Source: a virus. From it: a stretch of DNA of 53,810 nucleotides. The stretch is from positions 1 to 53,810 of the IMG/VR virus record IMGVR_UViG_3300010938_000051, one strand, 5' to 3'. Positions 1 through 6,261 of this stretch are shown here, in pieces. Both the position numbers and the translations under genes were made by a program. Positions within the stretch are counted from its first letter, which is position 1; each line of letters opens with the position of its first letter. The notes under the pieces are model-generated. The model searched no databases. It saw only the letters and a list, made by a program, of their open reading frames with translations, and was not told where the DNA came from.

Positions 1-55
1 CGTTTCCCATTGCTGATAATCTTCATGGTTCGCTTATTCCAAATGGCTCACTAAA
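1..55. repeat. Terminal direct repeat, copy 1 (contig closure)
   Basis: Bases 1-55 are identical to 53756-53810. An exact 55-bp overlap is what a de Bruijn assembler leaves when it cuts a circular or terminally redundant genome, so it is most likely an assembly overlap and not a phage terminus. It contains the start codon of the HNH gene and the last two units of the 18-bp repeat array. Genes next to the two window ends are therefore adjacent in the real genome. Confidence 0.95.
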
Positions 56-214
56 ACCATAAGGCTCGCTGCACTCTCTTGGTTCTCTTGCCGCCCGTGG
101 CTCGCTGCGCTCTGTTGGTTCTATGCTTCGAGATGGCTCGCTGTCCTTAGCTGGTCCTCTCGGACTTCGTGGCTCGCTATTCGTTAGCGGTTCTCTTTTC
201 TCTCATGGCTCGCT
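17..214 (-). repeat. Array of eleven 18-bp repeats (SEP-codon repeats)
   Basis: Read on the minus strand, eleven consecutive 18-base units run from 214 down to 17. The first half of each is close to AGCGAGCCA (alternating with AGAGAACCA) and the second half is variable. The period is six codons, in frame with the upstream gene, reading Ser/Arg-Glu-Pro plus three variable residues. TGA codons lie in the first and last units only; the frame between has no ATG, GTG or TTG. The last unit contains CCATGA, where the TGA overlaps the ATG of the HNH gene (start at 26 = 53781). Function is unknown. A translated linker, re-initiation device or protein-binding array are all possible. The assembler may have collapsed extra copies. 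Confidence 0.85.
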
Positions 215-223
215 CATTCATCA

Positions 224-1054
224 TCACAACGACACGTCATGCGGTGGCACATACAGATTGTGCGCATGATTCAGGTGCGCAATCGGATAAGGCAGCGGCG
301 GGGCCTTCTTGTAATGATGCCTATACCATACCTCATGCAGGTGCGCCAGGAACAGCTTTGTTGCATATCGCGCCGCACGGCGGTCAATGTGTCCCGGAGG
401 GAGCTTGCCTGCACTATAGAATTCATAGGCTTTCGTGTCCTTCCTGATTTTCATCCTTTTCACGACATCCGCAGCCGTTTCCGCATAGTCTCCGTTCTCA
501 CTTTTCCTCGTCTCGTACTCCTTCCGCTTGTCGTAGATAATCCGATAGTAGTTGCGCGCATCTCCCGGCGACAGCTTCTTGAAACACTCGCCGGTGATCC
601 AGGCAAGCCGTTTGAGACTCGGGTTCCACGACACCTTTTGCCCGGCAACACGCCGATCCCTGCCCGGAACAAGTCCGCAAACAGCCCAGAAATGACCGGC
701 CGTTGGCGCTCGCGTAATGTCCAGGTTCGCCAGATAGCCTGCCGAAATGACGGGTCCGATGCCGCGCACGCTGCGCATCCACATCCCTATGGGATGGACG
801 GCCGAATAGCGATCGAGAGCGACCCTGACCTGATTTTCAATTGTCTCAGACTGTTCCTTCAGCCATGTGAGGACCGAATTCGGTTCCCCATCCTTGTTGA
901 GTGCATCGGCACGGCTCGCGGCGCGACGCCGGTCTTCCTGCATCTGGTAGTAAGCATCGACGAGGAACCGGGCCTCCTTGGTGCTGAGCTTGACCGACGC
1001 TTCGCGAATGTCACGCTTCATCCGCTCGATGGATACGAGGATTTCATCCGCCAT
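224..1054 (-). CDS. Stand-alone IS110-type C-terminal (Transposase_20-like) domain protein
   Basis: A 276-residue protein. An N-terminal helical half (to about 95) is followed by a helix-hairpin-helix-like stretch with SVRGIGPVISAG near residues 94-105, then TAGHFWAVCGLVPG and a K-rich tail with a YDKRKEYETRK segment. This matches the C-terminal half of IS110/IS116/IS902 transposases. The N-terminal DEDD (RuvC-like) catalytic domain of those enzymes is absent, so it is probably a domesticated DNA-binding phage protein and not an active transposase. Its ATG overlaps the preceding 40-residue gene by 11 bases, with AGGAGA upstream. Three successive in-frame TGA codons end it, and the 18-bp repeat array follows in the same frame. 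Confidence 0.7.
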   Translation of the reverse strand: MADEILVSIERMKRDIREASVKLSTKEARFLVDAYYQMQEDRRRAASRADALNKDGEPNSVLTWLKEQSETIENQVRVALDRYSAVHPIGMWMRSVRGIGPVISAGYLANLDITRAPTAGHFWAVCGLVPGRDRRVAGQKVSWNPSLKRLAWITGECFKKLSPGDARNYYRIIYDKRKEYETRKSENGDYAETAADVVKRMKIRKDTKAYEFYSAGKLPPGHIDRRAARYATKLFLAHLHEVWYRHHYKKAPPLPYPIAHLNHAHNLYVPPHDVSL

Positions 1055-1166
1055 TGGTTTTTCTCCTTTCAGTCATAGTCCTAATCATTCGGGCAAAGCC
1101 AACGAGCGCATATCCGCCAAGGACGCCTGCGGCCCATACTCCGAGCAAGATCAGAAAATCTGTCAT
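1044..1166 (-). CDS. 40-residue single-pass membrane protein
   Basis: A short reading frame starting MTDFLILLGVWAAGVLGGYA, with one clear hydrophobic segment (residues 4-25) and a basic tail (RMIRTMTERRKTNGG). Its ATG overlaps the TGA of the upstream DUF1367-like gene (ATGA), and its own stop overlaps the start of the next gene by 11 bases, so it sits in a chain of translationally coupled genes. No family is recognised. The basic end should be cytoplasmic by the positive-inside rule. Confidence 0.65.
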   Translation of the reverse strand: MTDFLILLGVWAAGVLGGYALVGFARMIRTMTERRKTNGG

Positions 1167-1771
1167 GGTTCATTCTCCGCTTCTGCCATGAGTTCATTCG
1201 GGTTTATATTTGTTTCCTTCTCGATTACATCCTCCACGCGGTTGATGATCTCTGTGAATTCAGCGTACCCAGCATTGTCATAGGCGATGCTTTTGGCCGT
1301 GCATACATAGACCATCGGCCCATCGTGCCAAGACCAACAATAAATGCCGCCGAGTTGTTTCGCGAGCACGGGAATCAGAGCGGCCATTTCTCTCGCCGCC
1401 GATCCGGCATGATGCTCATGGATGACGCGATGCTTGGCCTTGATAAGGAGCCATTTCCGCAGGTGTTCGCTGTTGTCCGGCTGGAACGGATGCGTTTCCG
1501 GCCAGTGGTGATAGACGACACTGATGAGCTTGAAGAACCGGCGATGCTGCGGCGTCGAACGAAACCTTGCCCGGACGCCCGTGACGGTCGCAACGATCTC
1601 GTCAATTGCGTCATAGAGCGATCCGCCCTGATCGAGAACGCGCATCGCGACCTTGTGCGCCTTCCGCGCAAGCTCATTCGGGGATGAGGCGGCTTTGCAG
1701 CGCCCATCTCTTTGCCCGCCGACGATCAATCCAGTCCCATCGTCTGCAATTTCCGTCTTGCCAGCCAACAT
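1163..1771 (-). CDS. DUF1367-like phage protein
   Basis: A 202-residue protein. The core has HRRFFKLISVVYHHWPE, then SEHLRKWLLIKAKHRV, and a distal block with KSIAYDNAGYAEFTEIINR. This order (replace-and-load helix, EHLR segment, then pkSIaFd..eF) is typical of the DUF1367 family found in nin/recombination regions of lambdoid and other phages. The biochemical role is not established. GAGGAA lies about 9 bases before the chosen ATG. The stop overlaps the next gene in an ATGA junction. The family call is from pattern memory and needs a profile search. Confidence 0.55.
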   Translation of the reverse strand: MLAGKTEIADDGTGLIVGGQRDGRCKAASSPNELARKAHKVAMRVLDQGGSLYDAIDEIVATVTGVRARFRSTPQHRRFFKLISVVYHHWPETHPFQPDNSEHLRKWLLIKAKHRVIHEHHAGSAAREMAALIPVLAKQLGGIYCWSWHDGPMVYVCTAKSIAYDNAGYAEFTEIINRVEDVIEKETNINPNELMAEAENEP

Positions 1772-1834
1772 ATCGCGTTCCTCTCGTTCCCTTTCGCCCG
1801 CCGTAGATCACCATTCGGCGTGCCGCGTCGAACC

Positions 1835-2131
1835 TCACTCATCGCGCACCTTCAACATCGCATCCGCCAGCGCATAGGCATATTGCGCGCGATCCTTGAG
1901 ATGCGCCTGCTCCACGCGCCATTCCACCTTGTAGTCGGTCAGCCCGATCAGGGCCTGCCCGGCCAGCCAATCTCTCAGCGTCATTCCTGGGAAGGAGAAG
2001 GTTCGTCCTTCGTCCTGAAGGATTGCTGGAAAGGCCGGACCGCCATCGGTGTAATCGGGGCGGACAGGACTATTCTCCGCAACTGGTTGCGGTTGATCCT
2101 GCTTCGCCTGTCTGCGTTTAAAAAATTCCAT
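1835..2131 (-). CDS. Conserved small phage protein with DGGPAFP...GMTLRDW motif
   Basis: A 98-residue protein carrying DGGPAFP followed by FPGMTLRDWLAGQALIG, a combination common in small hypothetical proteins of tailed phages. Function is not known. I chose the ATG at 2131 over one at 2143 because GGGAGGA lies 5 bases upstream of it. The 5' half overlaps the end of the preceding gene (1981-2250) by 151 bases in another frame. Both frames look genuine: this one by its conserved motif, the other by its ATGA coupling. Confidence 0.7.
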   Translation of the reverse strand: MEFFKRRQAKQDQPQPVAENSPVRPDYTDGGPAFPAILQDEGRTFSFPGMTLRDWLAGQALIGLTDYKVEWRVEQAHLKDRAQYAYALADAMLKVRDE

Positions 2132-2250
2132 ATGTCCTCCCATCCGTACCCTTGCCTGATCAGATCATAGACGAAATCACAATCTGTCTGATCCGACATG
2201 CTCGGAAGCCGCCTGATTGGCTGATTGGTGGTGAATGTCCTACGTTTCAT
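1981..2250 (-). CDS. Small protein of unknown function, out-of-frame overlap with next gene
   Basis: An 89-residue frame whose ATG overlaps the upstream TGA (ATGA), as elsewhere in this operon. The central stretch FVYDLIRQGYGWEDIWNFLN plus a basic RRSRINRNQLRRIV reads like a small helix-turn-helix or helical DNA-binding module, but I recognise no family. The last 151 bases overlap the following gene in a different frame. The C-terminal 30 residues lie wholly within that overlap and may be under little constraint. The protein could be real with a shorter conserved core. Confidence 0.5.
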   Translation of the reverse strand: MKRRTFTTNQPIRRLPSMSDQTDCDFVYDLIRQGYGWEDIWNFLNADRRSRINRNQLRRIVLSAPITPMAVRPFQQSFRTKDEPSPSQE

Positions 2251-2549
2251 TCAGCCGAATTGGTTCGATCCACGATCTCGCCCTTGATGCCAAGGTGAGA
2301 CAGCCTCTCGATGAGCCGCGTTTGGGCATTGCGAAGCCGCGTCGCAGCATTCTCCTGCTTCTGGATGATGCGGTGCATTTCCGCTTCGCACGTCACCAAT
2401 TCGTTGGTCGCCTCACGAATTTCCTTCTCGATGACATCCCAGCTAATCGGCATGGCGACGACGGTGCCATCTCCATCATCGGTCCTGATGCGATTGACGC
2501 GCGTGAACAGGCTCCGAAGCTCGCCAGCATTCCACTTGTTCTCAGTCAT
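2247..2549 (-). CDS. 100-residue coiled-coil protein
   Basis: Starts at the ATG that shares a base with the TGA of the upstream gene (TGATG), so it is probably translated by coupling. Residues 35-85 are strongly helical and charged (EIREATNELVTCEAEMHRII, then QENAATRLRNAQTRLIERL) and should form a coiled coil. No enzymatic motif is visible. Its position between two coiled-coil or SSB-like genes suggests a part in early DNA metabolism, but that is only context. Confidence 0.65.
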   Translation of the reverse strand: MTENKWNAGELRSLFTRVNRIRTDDGDGTVVAMPISWDVIEKEIREATNELVTCEAEMHRIIQKQENAATRLRNAQTRLIERLSHLGIKGEIVDRTNSAE

Positions 2550-3376
2550 CAAACTACCTTGTGTTCGTCATATTCGACACAATACGGCGGCACCATGCGC
2601 TGTTCGCGATAGATGCGGTTGGCGATTTTCGTCATGGCCTCGACAAGATCGGCGGCAAACGGCGACTTCATCACGTACTCGAAGAAGTCAAACAATGCCG
2701 AGGCGCGCTCGTCGCGCGTGCCGCCAGACGGGAACCTGAGCCGCACGCGCCGAGCCGTCCGGACATGAACCGCTGGAGCGTCCTCGACCTTGACGCCAGC
2801 CGTTTCGCCAGCGACACGCTCGGCGGTCTCCGCCACAGCCTTGCTGGCCCGATAGGCCGCCTCGGCGCGTGCGCGCAGTTCCTCCCGCTCGGCGGGCGAA
2901 AGATCGGTCGCCTCGCCCGCGCGCTCGAAGCCCCGCGCGGCTTCTTCCCGCAAGCGCTCGGCCTCGGCGCGCAACCGCTGCTCCTCGGCGTCCTTGGCCG
3001 CCTTCCGGCGCAGCAATTCTTTCTGCATCAGCTTGCCAAGCCTGCCGGAATCAGTATCCGCCACGGCGATCAAAGGTGTCCAGAACGCCTGGATTTCCTT
3101 AATCGCCTCGTCATGCGGGCGCTTCTCGTCCTTTCGCGCCTCATCGGCCGCCTTGCGCAGGGCTTCCATTCGCCGCTTTAAATCAGCCCCTTCCAGAAGG
3201 GTCTCGTCGATCATTCCCGTTTCCAGCATTACCTCCATCAGCCTACGGATGTCGCTGGAGAGGGACTTGATCTTCTCGCTGATTTGGTCGCGAAGTATCT
3301 CGTATTCCGCTGGCGGATCGTTGTGGCCGATGTTCGGTGGGAAGGTCAGGTCTCGTTCGGCAGTCACTGGCTTCAT
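2549..3376 (-). CDS. Coiled-coil early protein (recombination-region type)
   Basis: A 275-residue acidic and basic protein. Residues 30-120 carry helices with EKIKSLSSDIRRLMEVM and RRMEALRKAADEARKDEKRP. Residues 125-205 form an Ala/Glu/Arg-rich coiled coil. A more globular C-terminus follows (about 210-275), including VHVRTARRVRLRF. Proteins of this shape often sit beside SSB, RecT or exonuclease genes in phages of alphaproteobacteria. Here an SSB-like gene lies directly upstream, 15 bases away. No RecT or exonuclease gene is present. The specific function is unknown. Confidence 0.6.
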   Translation of the reverse strand: MKPVTAERDLTFPPNIGHNDPPAEYEILRDQISEKIKSLSSDIRRLMEVMLETGMIDETLLEGADLKRRMEALRKAADEARKDEKRPHDEAIKEIQAFWTPLIAVADTDSGRLGKLMQKELLRRKAAKDAEEQRLRAEAERLREEAARGFERAGEATDLSPAEREELRARAEAAYRASKAVAETAERVAGETAGVKVEDAPAVHVRTARRVRLRFPSGGTRDERASALFDFFEYVMKSPFAADLVEAMTKIANRIYREQRMVPPYCVEYDEHKVV

Positions 3377-3390
3377 CCTCCTTCAGGGGA

Positions 3391-3819
3391 TCAGAACGGG
3401 ATTTCGTCGTCGATCACCTTGTCGAAGACCGCGCTTGGCTTCTGCTCGACTGGCGCGCTGCGAGGCGTGGCAGGCCGAGGCCGTGAGGCGAGCGGAGCCT
3501 GGACTTCCTCCGACACGGACGGATCAAGATGAACGCGGATGGCCGTCACGATGCGCCCCTGAAACTCCACGCGGGCCGGATAGAGCGTGATCTTCTTGCC
3601 GTGCCAATTATCAGTCTCCGCGCCGTACATCTCAGCAATGATCGAGGCGTTCGTCTTATTCAGCACGAGGCCTCTATCCTTACCCACAAAATAAAGCACA
3701 GGCTTGTGGTCACCGCCAACGTCCTCCATCTGGACGCGGTCCATTGCGACCGCGACGCGCTTGCCTTGCAGGTCATCCGCCTTGAGGTATGTGGACGGGA
3801 AGGCCGAGTTGATGTTCAT
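3391..3819 (-). CDS. Probable single-stranded-DNA-binding (OB-fold) protein
   Basis: A 142-residue protein with a beta-rich N-terminal part (VAVAMDRVQ, KPVLYFVGKDRGLVLN, GKKITLYPARVEFQGR) consistent with an OB fold. A Pro/Ala/Arg-rich flexible linker (about 108-130) follows, and the C-terminus is acidic, ending DDEIPF. That ending closely mimics the D-D-D-I-P-F tip by which bacterial SSB recruits partner proteins. The body is not a standard SSB, so this may be a divergent phage SSB or a related ssDNA-annealing accessory protein. Its likely partners are host replication and repair proteins. Confidence 0.55.
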   Translation of the reverse strand: MNINSAFPSTYLKADDLQGKRVAVAMDRVQMEDVGGDHKPVLYFVGKDRGLVLNKTNASIIAEMYGAETDNWHGKKITLYPARVEFQGRIVTAIRVHLDPSVSEEVQAPLASRPRPATPRSAPVEQKPSAVFDKVIDDEIPF

Positions 3820-3831
3820 GCTATCTATCTC

Positions 3832-4032
3832 CTATCGTTGCATGTCGTAGCCGAGGTCGGTCAAGTCGCGCATGACTTCCTTCGCACGCTTGAGCATCGG
3901 CAGCGATGTATAAGGCGTCCGGGAGGCCCGGACGATGGCGGCAAGCGAAGCATATGCTTCGTCCGCGTTGTCTTGTATCCATTCCCTGAGCTTGCGATGC
4001 TCCTCTGCCGCAGTTATTTCCGATTTGGTCAT
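3832..4032 (-). CDS. 66-residue helical protein
   Basis: A small protein of alternating helices (TAAEEHRKLREWIQ, ASLAAIVRAS, LKRAKEVMRDLTDL) preceded by AAGGTGG at a good distance from the ATG. It has no recognised family or motif. It is 12 bases upstream of the SSB-like gene and follows a large GC hairpin (4051-4091), so its expression may be set apart from that of the first gene of the operon. Confidence 0.6.
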   Translation of the reverse strand: MTKSEITAAEEHRKLREWIQDNADEAYASLAAIVRASRTPYTSLPMLKRAKEVMRDLTDLGYDMQR

Positions 4033-4050
4033 GTTCCACCTTTAGGATCA

Positions 4051-4091
4051 GGCGGGGCCGGTGACCCTAAGCCCCCTGGCCCGGCCCCGCC
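4051..4091. terminator. Large GC hairpin between leftward genes
   Basis: A perfect 11-bp inverted repeat, GGCGGGGCCGG (4051-4061) and CCGGCCCCGCC (4081-4091), separated by a 19-base loop in the gap between the 4134-4487 and 3832-4032 genes. There is no run of T after it on the minus strand, so it is more likely an attenuator or mRNA-stability element than a full intrinsic terminator. Confidence 0.6.
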
Positions 4092-4133
4092 GACTTCTAC
4101 GCGGCATTTCCATCCCCGCGCCGCGCAGAAATC

Positions 4134-4487
4134 CTAGGATTGTTCCGATACTTGACGGTTTTCAAAATCCGCCTGATCCGCAGACAGAGAGGCGTAGTAA
4201 TCCTCCAGCGCCTCCTCGATCTTGACTGCATACTTGCGCCGCAAGGCGTGTAGCAAGGGCGAGTAGATGTATGAGGTCACGGGAAGATTTACTAGCTTGC
4301 GAATATAGGGACGATCTTTGTCGCCAGTTCGCTTGAAGCCGTCAAGCGAGATGGACAAAATGTCCCCGTACTTGTTGATTTCGAAGCTCCCGGCGAATGC
4401 GCCGAACTCATAGTCGGTGCATTCCTTTGATGGCAAGTCCGGCAAGGCAAGGAACAAGCCAACGTCGTCGAATTCGATGTCAATCAC
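4134..4487 (-). CDS. First gene of the leftward operon, unknown function
   Basis: A 117-residue acidic protein. I chose the GTG at 4487 because AGGAGG (4500-4495) lies 7 bases upstream; longer in-frame starts reach 4556 but have weaker signals. The sequence has a beta-rich half (IDIEFDDVGLFLALPDLP, FAGSFEINKYGDILSISLDG) and a helical C-terminal half (HALRRKYAVKIEEALEDYY). No family is recognised. It is the first gene after the control region at 4.56-4.78 kb and probably among the first expressed. Confidence 0.6.
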   Translation of the reverse strand: MIDIEFDDVGLFLALPDLPSKECTDYEFGAFAGSFEINKYGDILSISLDGFKRTGDKDRPYIRKLVNLPVTSYIYSPLLHALRRKYAVKIEEALEDYYASLSADQADFENRQVSEQS

Positions 4488-4573
4488 CGGCCACCCTCCT
4501 GATTGCAACATGTCGCCGGACGATGCCGGGGTGTTAAGGAGGAGGTGAACAAGCACCGCCCGGCGACACGGCT

Positions 4574-4604
4574 ATAGATGATATAAAAAATTTATGCGCG
4601 TCAA
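4574..4604 (-). promoter_or_regulatory. Candidate leftward early promoter
   Basis: On the minus strand TTGACG (4604-4599) is followed by an A/T-rich spacer and the sequence TATATCATCTATAG. The exact -10 is unclear: TCATCT gives 17-base spacing and ATCTAT gives 19. The ATCTATAG stretch is shared with the clear leftward promoter at 12.6 kb. It is correctly placed to drive the operon beginning at 4487. Confidence 0.45.
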
Positions 4605-4741
4605 CCGTCTCGTTCGAATTTTTCCGCTTCATTCTGCTATGCCGTTGAAATCCTTGCAAACAAAATAACTCGCGCCGCCGACAAGCTGTTGATAACCTCA
4701 CGTCCAGCCGCTGGTGCGCCCCATTGATCCGGCGGCGCGCA

Positions 4742-4770
4742 TTGACACACTCAAAAATTTCTACCATCTT
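4742..4770 (+). promoter_or_regulatory. Rightward early promoter with overlapping operator-like palindrome
   Basis: A consensus -35 TTGACA (4742-4747) is followed 17 bases later by CATCTT (4765-4770), a weak -10. Transcription would begin within a few bases of the ATG at 4780, giving a nearly leaderless message. The -35 lies inside TTGACACACTCAA (4742-4754), an imperfect palindrome resembling the two operators at 12.63-12.68 kb. Confidence 0.45.
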
Positions 4771-4779
4771 CGAGCTACC

Positions 4780-5019
4780 ATGACGACACGTGACAGACTT
4801 CTCAAGGAAATCGAGTCCTTCCTGCGCCAGACGGGCTACAGTGCAACCCGATTCGGCAAGGAGGCTTGCAACGACGGTACAATCGTGCTGCGGCTCCGCA
4901 ACGGAGCCGGATGCACGGTGCGGCGGATGGATCAGTTGTATGCATTTATGGACGCCAACCGGCCGCGCAGAGTGAAACACAAGAAAGGTCGGCGCGGGCA
5001 CGCATCGGCCCGCATCTGA
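4780..5019 (+). CDS. Small HTH regulator-like protein
   Basis: A 79-residue protein whose core (LLKEIESFLRQTGYSATRFG, then LRLRNGAGCTVRRMDQLYAF) resembles small phage/alphaproteobacterial HTH proteins of the type S-x-T-x-F-G ... L-R-x-G ... F-M. The C-terminal tail is very basic (RPRRVKHKKGRRGHASARI). The chosen start is the ATG with MTTRDRLL; no Shine-Dalgarno is visible, and the promoter sits immediately upstream, so the mRNA may be leaderless. It faces the leftward operon across a short control region and could be one arm of a genetic switch. Confidence 0.65.
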   Translation: MTTRDRLLKEIESFLRQTGYSATRFGKEACNDGTIVLRLRNGAGCTVRRMDQLYAFMDANRPRRVKHKKGRRGHASARI

Positions 5020-5199
5020 CCATCCGAGTTGCGTTCAGTCAGCCTGTCCCGGCTCCTCTGGGGCGAGCCGCCGCGTCCTCGTTTGACTCTCCGCAAGGGG
5101 ATGGATCGACAGCGCCGATCTGGTGGGGGCAGGCCAATCGGTCATCCAGGCAATCGGCGCATCGGCGGCATTCCATCAACGCGCGTCATCGGGGGAATC

Positions 5200-5766
5200 A
5201 TGACGCAAACAACGATCTGGAAGGACGAGCACGTCGAACGGCTCACCGCCCTGTGGAAATTCGGTGGATGGCCAGCATCCGTCATCGCAATGATGATGAA
5301 TGAGGAGTTTGGCCTTCGGCTCACGCGCAATGCGGTGCTCGGCAAGGCGCATCGGCTGGGACTACTCGGGCAAGACCGGCCGATGAAGGCCGAGATGGTC
5401 AAGGCGCGATATTCACGCATTGTGCCAGCGGTGAAGAAGAAGGCGAAGGCCGTCAAGGTCGTGCCAATAGCGCCAATAGCGCCAATAGCTCCGCCGCCTC
5501 CGACGCCAGCGGATGACCGGGTGCGGGTGACGCTTGCCGATCTCGAACAGCATCACTGCCGGTGGCCTGTGGGGGACCCGAAGGAGGCCGGATTCGGGTT
5601 TTGCGGGCTCAGCCGGGTTCTCGGCGCGCCGTATTGCGCCGATCATATGCGGCGGGCAACAGAACCGCCGAGGGTGAAGGCCGGCCCGGTCAGATACGTG
5701 AGAGGCGGGACGAAACGGGCTGGTCTAGTAACGGTAATCAACCCGCAAACCCTTGAAGAGACATAA
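5200..5766 (+). CDS. gcrA: GcrA-type cell-cycle regulator
   Basis: A 188-residue protein with the GcrA layout. The N-terminal winged HTH (residues 5-50) reads WKDEHVERLTALWKFGGWPA and TRNAVLGKAHRLGL. A Lys-rich then Pro-rich linker holds a 9-bp repeat encoding IAPIAPIAP. The C-terminal block has HHCRWPVGDP, FCGL and PYCADH, the conserved sigma-70-contact part. GcrA in Caulobacter and relatives binds RNA polymerase sigma-70 and acts at promoters bearing adenine-methylated GANTC. A GAATC (5195-5199) abuts the start codon. A phage copy could redirect host cell-cycle transcription. A start further upstream (5029) is open but lacks GcrA similarity. Confidence 0.9.
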   Translation: MTQTTIWKDEHVERLTALWKFGGWPASVIAMMMNEEFGLRLTRNAVLGKAHRLGLLGQDRPMKAEMVKARYSRIVPAVKKKAKAVKVVPIAPIAPIAPPPPTPADDRVRVTLADLEQHHCRWPVGDPKEAGFGFCGLSRVLGAPYCADHMRRATEPPRVKAGPVRYVRGGTKRAGLVTVINPQTLEET

Positions 5767-5771
5767 GAATT

Positions 5772-5802
5772 GCGCCCCGCTCCGGGGCTCAGAGCGGGGC
5801 GC
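5772..5802 (+). terminator. Hairpin after gcrA
   Basis: A perfect 11-bp stem, GCGCCCCGCTC (5772-5782) and GAGCGGGGCGC (5792-5802), begins 6 bases after the gcrA stop codon. No U-run follows, so it is best read as an attenuator or RNA-stabilising hairpin separating gcrA from the replication genes. Confidence 0.6.
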
Positions 5803-5871
5803 TGCATATGTCATACGCGAAACTTACGCCTGACTGACGAGCATGCAATCGCAGGCGATTGGGGCATAAGA

Positions 5872-6216
5872 ATGGTGGGGACAAGACATAGAAGCTGGGT
5901 TCGTCTGTATCGCGAATCACTGCATGATCCGCGCGTTGTCTCGCTGACGGACCGGCAGTTTCGGGCGTGGCACAATATCCTGCTGATTGCCAACGATGAC
6001 GGCATCCTGCCGATCACGCAGATTATCGCCATGCATCTCAAGTGCTCGGAGTCGGATGCCGAGCGGCTTGTAGCGGAACTGGTCGAAGCGCGACTGGTTA
6101 ATCCGATTGAGGGTACAGGCGCTTTCAGGAGGTTCCGTCTGCATGACTGGCCAAGGTGGGATTCTCGCTTCACGGTTCCGCTTGGAACGCGCGCGAGGCG
6201 AGTGGTGCGTGCGTGA
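5872..6216 (+). CDS. Replication-organizer-like winged-helix protein
   Basis: A 114-residue protein resembling the N-terminal domain of phage replisome organizers. Residues 8-35 (SWVRLYRESLHDPRVVSLTD) cover the opening, then ILLIANDDGILPI, a helix pair with SESDAERLVAELVEARLV, and the terminal LHDWPRWDSRF, which corresponds to the common W-x-x-x-Q end of that domain. It is shorter than full organizers and may work together with the adjacent initiator gene. The start is uncertain: the frame is open to 5770, but similarity begins at the ATG at 5872. No strong ribosome site is seen. Confidence 0.5.
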   Translation: MVGTRHRSWVRLYRESLHDPRVVSLTDRQFRAWHNILLIANDDGILPITQIIAMHLKCSESDAERLVAELVEARLVNPIEGTGAFRRFRLHDWPRWDSRFTVPLGTRARRVVRA

Positions 6217-6261
6217 AACTGTTCAGTAAAATCAACAACTTACTCCAGCGAGGAGGTTTCC

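Noticed and set aside
1-55. Exact terminal repeat read as physical phage ends
   Set aside because: 55 bp equals a common assembly k-mer; no other sign of defined ends.
17-214. CRISPR array
   Set aside because: Units are 18 bp with only 9 bases conserved, no repeat-spacer pattern of 25-40 bp and no cas gene.
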